Made by a program: the position numbers and the translations under genes. Positions 59,781 through 64,000 of a DNA stretch of 64,000 nucleotides are shown piece by piece. Below the pieces are notes generated by a model that was not told the origin of the DNA, did no database searches, and was given only the letters and a program-made list of their open reading frames with translations. Position 1 is the first letter of the stretch, and each line of letters begins with the position of its first letter. This DNA is from Desulfobaculum xiamenense (lineage in GTDB: Bacteria; Desulfobacterota; Desulfovibrionia; Desulfovibrionales; Desulfovibrionaceae), in assembly GCF_011927665.1 (NCBI RefSeq), contig NZ_JAATJA010000002.1, positions 620,001-684,000 on the forward strand, given 5' to 3'.

Positions 59781-59819
59781 GTCTTGACAGGTAGGCGGTA
59801 TTTGCCTACCTGTCAAGAC
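59781..59819. promoter_or_regulatory. Perfect 16-bp inverted repeat operator/promoter
   Basis: GTCTTGACAGGTAGGC-N7-GCCTACCTGTCAAGAC. It contains TTGACA on both strands with TACCTG 17 bp on, and a TAGGCG-N5-TGCCTA core (59792-59808) matching the operators at 60.9 kb. It abuts the zinc-ribbon start codon. Confidence 0.7.
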
Positions 59820-59916
59820 GAGCCTAGGCGAGGAACGATGCGAATTGCGTGTTGGGGTGGGGTGGGGGCTGTGACCAGCCCTGCCGTGAGGACTAATCCG
59901 CTTGCCGGGGATGGGC

Positions 59917-60174
59917 CTAACCTGCGGATGCCGTTTGAGGATTTCGCGATGTCGCCGGGGCGGGGACTTCGTTGTCCCAGAGGTGGGTGGCAATGTCCGA
60001 CGTTCGATTGCCGAGAAGTCCGATAAGATAGGATGCGCCCGCATGATTCGGTTGTGTGTCGATCACTTCGGCCATGGCGAGGATGTCTTGAAGGAAATGG
60101 AGAGCGGAAGCAATGTCGAACAGCTCGGATATCGGGTCTTTGGTTTCCGGGGCGGTGTCGGTCGTATCGATCAT
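59917..60174 (-). CDS. Small hypothetical phage protein
   Basis: An 85-residue acidic, helical protein (core SELFDIASALHFLQDILAMAEV). GGAG lies 6 nt before ATG 60174, favoured over ATG 60186. No family recognised. It lies between the zinc-ribbon and HTH genes on the same strand and is probably part of the early phage region. Confidence 0.6.
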   Translation of the reverse strand: MIDTTDTAPETKDPISELFDIASALHFLQDILAMAEVIDTQPNHAGASYLIGLLGNRTSDIATHLWDNEVPAPATSRNPQTASAG

Positions 60175-60186
60175 GCATGACTCCAT

Positions 60187-60617
60187 ATGGGCAATGAAGG
60201 TGTGTTCGAGATAAACACGTTTGTAGCGGGCGTTATGCCGTGCCATTCGGTGTATCGGATAGCCCATGGTTATGCAACAGTCTAGCTATATTTGTAAAAT
60301 TTGATGCACGGTTGCCAAATTTGTGTTCCGTAAGGCTTTTTCATACGCTTTAAGGTTTTCCCATGTGTATAATGTGCATGAATATACATTGAACATTATG
60401 TATGTGCTGCGCTGTTGCATCCGGTATGCGGTGCTTCGGCGAGGTGGATGCATCCGTGCGTGAATGCATGAGGTGTGTGAAGTTCACACGGAAAGACCGG
60501 GCAGCACGCTCGTGTCGGGTGAAGGGACGCAGTGGCGTCTTGCGTTGGAGAGGTGGTGAAGGGGCGCGGCCATCAGCCGCATCGCGGCGCGGTGGCCAAA
60601 GGGGAGGATGCGGCGTT
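60187..60617. other. AT-rich phage intergenic region
   Basis: A 431-bp gap. The part 60260-60420 is strongly AT-rich with TATAAT (60366-60371) and several ATACAT/ATGTAT dyads, consistent with promoters or operators. I see no convincing coding sequence. Confidence 0.5.
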
Positions 60618-60872
60618 TCAGGAGGAGCGCGCATCCTGCATGGCACGCCAGCACAGGGACGGGAAGTCCTGCTGTACGGCGAAGGCAAGACGGTAGGCGT
60701 CCTGCAGGCGCAGATTCTGGCCGGAGTTTCGGATTTTGCGGTAGGCTCCCACGGGGTCGCGATGTTCGGGAAACGCGGCGCGGGCGATGTCGGAGTGGCT
60801 GCGGCCCAGCGCGATGCGGGCGGACTCGACGGCCTCGAGGAATTGTTGTGTGAAGGCTAAGGCTTCTTGCAT
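60618..60872 (-). CDS. Small HTH-type phage regulator
   Basis: An 84-residue protein with a helix-turn-helix-like region (~22-58, LGRSHSDIARAAF then YRKIRNSGQNLRLQDAYRLA). It resembles compact phage Cro/CI-like regulators. The start ATG 60872 has no clear ribosome site and abuts the palindrome TTGGGATAATCCCAA. It is divergent from the 61002 gene across an operator cluster. Confidence 0.65.
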   Translation of the reverse strand: MQEALAFTQQFLEAVESARIALGRSHSDIARAAFPEHRDPVGAYRKIRNSGQNLRLQDAYRLAFAVQQDFPSLCWRAMQDARSS

Positions 60873-60873
60873 G

Positions 60874-60967
60874 TTGGGATAATCCCAAGATTCCGCGGGT
60901 AATGCAATAGGCGGAATGCGCCTACCGAGACGTTTTGTTACGTCTACCGTTAGGCGAAATTCGCCTG
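60874..60967. promoter_or_regulatory. Phage operator cluster
   Basis: Four dyads in 94 bp: TTGGGATAATCCCAA (60874-60888); TAGGCG-N5-CGCCTA (60908-60924); AGACGT-N6-ACGTCT (60928-60945); TAGGCG-N5-CGCCTG (60951-60967). They lie between divergent phage genes, as in lysogeny switches. Confidence 0.75.
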
Positions 60968-61001
60968 TGAATACGGAGATCGGCAGGAAGGGGGGAGAGA
61001 A

Positions 61002-61478
61002 ATGGCGGGTGTCGATGTCGAGGCCTTGGACTTTGTTCCGGTCCCCGTGGCGGGCATGCAGCTGTGCTTTGAGATGTGTGCGACGGGGCTTGTCCGGAGG
61101 TGTGGCGGTGCGCATCGGACGGGGGCGCTTCCGTGGCTCTTGCCGCATGCCCGTTCGGATGCCGACGCGACGGTTGTGTTCCGGCTGTGCGTCGGTGGGC
61201 GGACCGAGGTGCTTGAGCTTGGGCGGGTGTTCGAGGCGTTCGGGCTGGCCCGTGTGCCGCCCCCTGGCTGGCTGGACCGGGCGCGGGCGACAGTGCGCGA
61301 ACTGAACGTCCGTCACCGCGAAGAGGAGCTGGGCATGGAGCGCAGGCACCGTGTCGAGCGCGAGATCGAGGCCGAGGAGGGCGGCGAACTGCCGGAATAC
61401 ATGATGCAGGGGTGCCCGTGGGAACGCGGGATGGTCGGCGGAGACGCGGCAGGTGCCGATCCCGTCATCGGATTCTGA
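61002..61478 (+). CDS. Hypothetical phage protein
   Basis: A 158-residue cytoplasmic protein. The N-terminal half is compact and Cys/Val-rich; the C-terminal half is a charged helix (RARATVRELNVRHREEELG) followed by a disordered tail. No family recognised. GGGGGGAGAG precedes ATG 61002. It lies 16 nt before the DUF5675 gene and is probably co-transcribed with it. Confidence 0.6.
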   Translation: MAGVDVEALDFVPVPVAGMQLCFEMCATGLVRRCGGAHRTGALPWLLPHARSDADATVVFRLCVGGRTEVLELGRVFEAFGLARVPPPGWLDRARATVRELNVRHREEELGMERRHRVEREIEAEEGGELPEYMMQGCPWERGMVGGDAAGADPVIGF

Positions 61479-61494
61479 ACGAGGAGGAGACGAC

Positions 61495-61959
61495 ATGATG
61501 CTATCGGAAGGGCCGACGCTTCGGCTTGAACGGCTGGAGGACGGTGTTGCCGGGACCTTCGGCGTGCTGGTGATGGACGGGCGGGTGTGCGGCGTGACGC
61601 TGGAGCCGCCGGATCGCGGAAACCGCCGCGACGTGTCGTGCATTCCCGTCGGGCGTTACGCCTGTCGTGGGCGCGTGTCCGCGCGTTTCGGCGAAACCTT
61701 CGAGGTGCTGGACGTTCCGGGGCGGTCGGACATTCTCTTCCACGCCGGGAACACGCTGGCCGACACCCACGGGTGCATCCTGCTTGGCGAGCGGATGGGC
61801 GTGGTGGGCGGGGTGCGCGGCATCATCGGGTCGCGCCGGTCCGTCGCGGCGTTTCGTCACATGCTGACGGGCGTCATTGCTTTCACGCTGGATGTGGCTG
61901 CGCTGCCGGGAAGCCTTGGGGCACACATGCTCAACAACAACGAACAGGGGAGGTCGTGA
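61495..61959 (+). CDS. DUF5675-family phage protein
   Basis: A 154-residue protein with the family pattern: LEPPDRGNRRDVSCIPVGRY, then FGETFEVLDVPGRSDILFHAG and NTLADTHGCILLG. The conserved His/Cys suggest a small hydrolase-like fold; activity unknown. DUF5675 proteins are common near phage lysis genes. GAGGAGGAG precedes ATG 61495. Its stop overlaps the next start (TGATG). Confidence 0.82.
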   Translation: MMLSEGPTLRLERLEDGVAGTFGVLVMDGRVCGVTLEPPDRGNRRDVSCIPVGRYACRGRVSARFGETFEVLDVPGRSDILFHAGNTLADTHGCILLGERMGVVGGVRGIIGSRRSVAAFRHMLTGVIAFTLDVAALPGSLGAHMLNNNEQGRS

Positions 61960-62153
61960 TGTACTGCCCACGCTGCACCGAACGCACAAGAGTGGTCCGT
62001 AGCCGCCATCGCGGAGACGACGAGGTCGAGCGCATCCGCATCTGCGAGGCCTGCGAATACGTGTTTCGCACCCGCGAGCGCGCCGTGCGCTCCGCCGAGC
62101 CTGGAACGGCATCCGGCAGGAGGCACGGGCGCGATGGCGACGAACAGTGGTAG
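61959..62153 (+). CDS. Zinc-ribbon phage protein (Ogr/NrdR-like ribbon)
   Basis: A 64-residue basic protein with CPRC and CEAC pairs (residues 3-6 and ~29-32) separated by an Arg-rich strand, resembling the zinc ribbon of Ogr/Delta activators or NrdR. It may be a phage transcription factor. The start overlaps the DUF5675 stop by one base. Confidence 0.7.
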   Translation: MYCPRCTERTRVVRSRHRGDDEVERIRICEACEYVFRTRERAVRSAEPGTASGRRHGRDGDEQW

Positions 62154-62307
62154 ACAGTCTGCATCCCTGCCACAGCCTGAAATTCCGGGCTGATACAAGC
62201 CCTGTATTGCGACGCGGCGTGGGGGCCGCGTCCAGGGCGGCTTGGCGCCGCGCTCTTGCGCACTGGACGAGCCGGAGCGCGGCGCCGCATCGCGCAAGGA
62301 GGGTGTC

Positions 62308-62817
62308 ATGGCGGACTGGAAGGATGTGGGACGATTTATCGCCGGGGCTGCACCAATTCTGGGCGGGGCGCTTGGCGGGCCCATGGGGGCTGTGGCCGGT
62401 GCCGCTGGGCAGCTTGTGGCCTCGTTTCTCGGGGTGGAGCCGGAGCCTGATGCGGTACTGGCCGCAACGGCCGATCCGCAAACGCTTTTGCGGCTTCGTG
62501 AGTTGGAGGACCGCCAGCGCGAGCGGCTGCTCGACTGGCGCACACGTCAGCTCGACGCCGAGGAGCGGCAGGAGGCCGAGCGCACCCGCCGCCATCAGGC
62601 GGACATGGCGAGCGATTCCGTCCTCGCCAAGAATGTGCGGCCGCTGTGCCTGTTGGTGTTCACGGCGGCCATCGTCGGCGGGACCTTCATGAGCGAGGTG
62701 CCCATGGAGAAGCTCGGGGCGCTGACGGATCTGGGCTACGGCATTTATGGCTATTACTTCATCGGCCGTTCGGCCTTCGACAAGGGGGCCGTGCGCATGA
62801 ACTGGGGGAAGCGGTGA
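62308..62817 (+). CDS. 3TM-type phage holin
   Basis: A 169-residue protein with hydrophobic segments at ~8-45 (Gly/Ala-rich, APILGGALGGPMGAVAG), ~108-127 and ~134-152, and a charged helix between them. This fits the holin 3TM family, which permeabilises the inner membrane at lysis. AAGGAGG precedes ATG 62308. The stop overlaps the next GTG. Confidence 0.78.
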   Translation: MADWKDVGRFIAGAAPILGGALGGPMGAVAGAAGQLVASFLGVEPEPDAVLAATADPQTLLRLRELEDRQRERLLDWRTRQLDAEERQEAERTRRHQADMASDSVLAKNVRPLCLLVFTAAIVGGTFMSEVPMEKLGALTDLGYGIYGYYFIGRSAFDKGAVRMNWGKR

Positions 62818-63023
62818 CGACGACGGACGCCGAGGCCAGAACCATGCTGGCCCGCATTGACGAGCGCGTGCGCGCCATCGCCGAGGATGTGGCGGAGATT
62901 AAATGCACGAGGCGCTGCCATACGCATGCGGAAAAGCTCCGCAACCTCGAAAGGGTGGTCTTTGGCCTCATGGCCGCGCTGGCTGGATTGGTGGGGAGGG
63001 CTGTGTTCGAGATGCTGCACTGA
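62814..63023 (+). CDS. Small coiled-coil phage membrane protein
   Basis: A 69-residue protein beginning at GTG 62814 in a GTGA overlap with the holin stop. The first part is coiled coil with a C-x3-C pair, then one membrane helix (~47-65). It could be a spanin-like or lysis accessory protein; this is inference from position. Confidence 0.6.
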   Translation: MTTTDAEARTMLARIDERVRAIAEDVAEIKCTRRCHTHAEKLRNLERVVFGLMAALAGLVGRAVFEMLH

Positions 63024-63324
63024 ACGTAACGGCCATGCTGGCGTTGTAGTGCGGACATGGGAAAGCCCGGGAGCACCGCGGATGACGCGATCAAGAACGC
63101 ACTTTTGTTTAATGGGGTCGCCCCCTGCGTACTCCCCCCGTGTCGGCCATGCCGAACGGTGGGGACGTCGCGTACTGCATGTGTTCATTCTCAAGATCGT
63201 CGTGCAACGCCTGTGTCCCAGGCACTTAAAGAATTAATCATTTTTCTCCTTTTAGCAAGGGGCAATGCTCGAAAAGCGGCTGGAAACGGGAAAATCGAAG
63301 AAAATGAATGTGATGGGGGAACGC
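63024..63324. other. Gap between lysis and packaging genes
   Basis: A 301-bp region with an AT-rich stretch near 63225-63260 that may hold a promoter for the terminase genes. Two overlapping open frames here lack ribosome sites and recognisable features. Confidence 0.5.
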
Positions 63325-63741
63325 ATGCTCACGACGAGACAGGAACGCTTCGCGGCGGAATACGCCGTGAGCGGCGACGAGGAGCTGGCCGCCATCAGGG
63401 CCGGATACGGGGAGCGTACGGCCCGGAGCACGGGGCGGCGGCTGTTGCGCAACGAGGCGGTGGCCGAGGCCGTCAATGTCCTGCGCGAGGATGCGGCGTC
63501 GCACGACATGGTGACCCGGCAGTGGGTCACGGCGCGGCTCAAGGAGGTTGCCGAACGCTGCATGCAGGTGGTCCCCGCAACGCCCGGAAAGGGACGCGGC
63601 GAGGAGGGCGGCGAGTTCCGCTTCGACGCCTCGAACGCCAACCGGGCGCTTAGCCTGCTTGGCAAGTACCTGCAGATGTTCTCCGACAAGACCGACGCCA
63701 AGGGCGGAACCCACGAAGAAAGTCTGGATGATCTGGAATGA
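63325..63741 (+). CDS. Phage terminase small subunit
   Basis: A 138-residue protein of the Terminase_2 type: opening LTTRQERFAAEYAVSGDEELAAIRAGY with a DNA-binding HTH, then a helical oligomerisation region. It recognises phage DNA for packaging. The ATG at 63325 is preferred because GGGGGA lies just upstream; ATG 63304 and 63313 are alternatives. The stop overlaps the next start. Confidence 0.85.
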   Translation: MLTTRQERFAAEYAVSGDEELAAIRAGYGERTARSTGRRLLRNEAVAEAVNVLREDAASHDMVTRQWVTARLKEVAERCMQVVPATPGKGRGEEGGEFRFDASNANRALSLLGKYLQMFSDKTDAKGGTHEESLDDLE

Positions 63742-64000
63742 CCGAGCGTGAACGAAACATACGGCGGCGGCTGAAGAGCGATCTCGCGCATTACGCGGGG
63801 CGTTGCCTGTGGATCAGGACCAAGGCCGACGGTCTTGCGCCCATGGTGCTCAATCGCGCCCAGACCTATCTGCATGGCTGCCTTGAGGACCAGCGCAGGA
63901 CCACGGGATGCGTGCGCGCGTTGGTCCTCAAGGGACGTCAGCAGGGGTGCTCTACCTATGTGGCCGCGCGCTTTTTTTGGAAGGTGACGCACAGGCGCGG
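63738..64000 (+). CDS. Phage terminase large subunit, 3' end beyond window
   Basis: The first 87 codons of a gene starting at ATG 63738 in an ATGA overlap. The product begins MTERERNIRRRLKSD and reaches LKGRQQGCSTYVAARF, which fits the adenine-binding/Walker A region of terminase ATPases. Position after the small subunit supports this. The gene continues off the edge. Confidence 0.8.
   Translation, partial: MTERERNIRRRLKSDLAHYAGRCLWIRTKADGLAPMVLNRAQTYLHGCLEDQRRTTGCVRALVLKGRQQGCSTYVAARFFWKVTHRR

Larger units (their letters stand above)
59187..64000. mobile_element. Prophage, left part (continues beyond window)
   Basis: From about 59.2 kb the genes are phage-like: small HTH and zinc-ribbon proteins, a DUF5675 protein, a 3TM holin, a small helical protein, then terminase small and large subunits in coupled frames at the right edge. 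Operators of one type recur in the left part. No integrase or attachment site is visible, so the left boundary is uncertain. Confidence 0.75.

Noticed and set aside
63057-63653. Plus-strand open frame overlapping the terminase small subunit
   Set aside because: Out of phase with the recognised terminase frame, no ribosome site, Arg/Gly-rich composition.

Overview
The window looks like a chromosome segment of a GC-rich sulfate-reducing Desulfovibrionaceae (Desulfovibrio-type) bacterium. The strongest evidence is a complete hmcABCDEF operon for the transmembrane Hmc redox complex, headed by a 16-haem cytochrome c and accompanied by Rrf1-like and Rrf2 regulators. A haem-c sensor kinase, a feoAB iron uptake locus, sigma-54 style promoters and a Wolinella-type dihaem fumarate reductase fit the same picture. 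The right end is the start of a prophage.

Layout. 1-5.1 kb: end of a BioD/DRTGG-domain protein, flagellar hook gene flgE behind a near-perfect sigma-54 promoter, and a chemotaxis receptor. 5.4-6.7 kb: a divergent Cro-like / CI-like regulator pair whose S24 domain has lost its Ser-Lys dyad. 6.8-15.4 kb: a Gate-domain membrane protein, a tandem 227-bp intergenic repeat, then a minus-strand run (HD hydrolase, YihY, Cys-rich small protein, BioB-like radical SAM, anchored unknown), a muramidase-like protein and an HDOD protein. 15.5-19.7 kb: M16 protease, cyclase, Fur-family regulator. 19.8-33.5 kb (all minus): haem-c histidine kinase, rrf2, hmcA-F, a double UspA, two Rrf1-like receivers and a hybrid kinase. 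rrf2 and hmcA share GTAGG-type dyads in their promoters. 33.7-37.9 kb: feoB, feoA and a Cys-rich second FeoA behind a Fur-box promoter, then an AMIN-domain protein. 38.2 kb: tRNA-Ser(GCT), followed by an AT-richer small gene and a six-gene exported cluster (39.0-46.4 kb) built around a CsgG-like protein and LPP20/FlgT-like folds. One cluster gene is split by a G8 tract exactly at its signal peptide. 46.9-58.1 kb: a two-component system (SBP_bac_3 sensor kinase plus sigma-54 activator) next to aspA, a Dcu transporter, frdCAB and a dicarboxylate symporter, with a sigma-54-like promoter and an upstream dyad before aspA. 58.4 kb: a HIT-GNAT fusion. 59.2-64.0 kb: prophage edge with zinc-ribbon and HTH proteins, three copies of a TAGGCG-N5-CGCCTA operator, holin and terminase genes; it runs off the right edge.

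How the parts work together. Hmc, its regulators and the haem kinase form an electron-transfer and redox-sensing block. The aspA-dcu-frd block would take up aspartate or C4-dicarboxylates, release fumarate and respire it, probably under the adjacent two-component system. The exported cluster is the least understood locus and the best candidate for an undescribed system. Most other long open frames in the window are antisense or out-of-phase shadows caused by high GC. I saw no rRNA gene and no CRISPR array.
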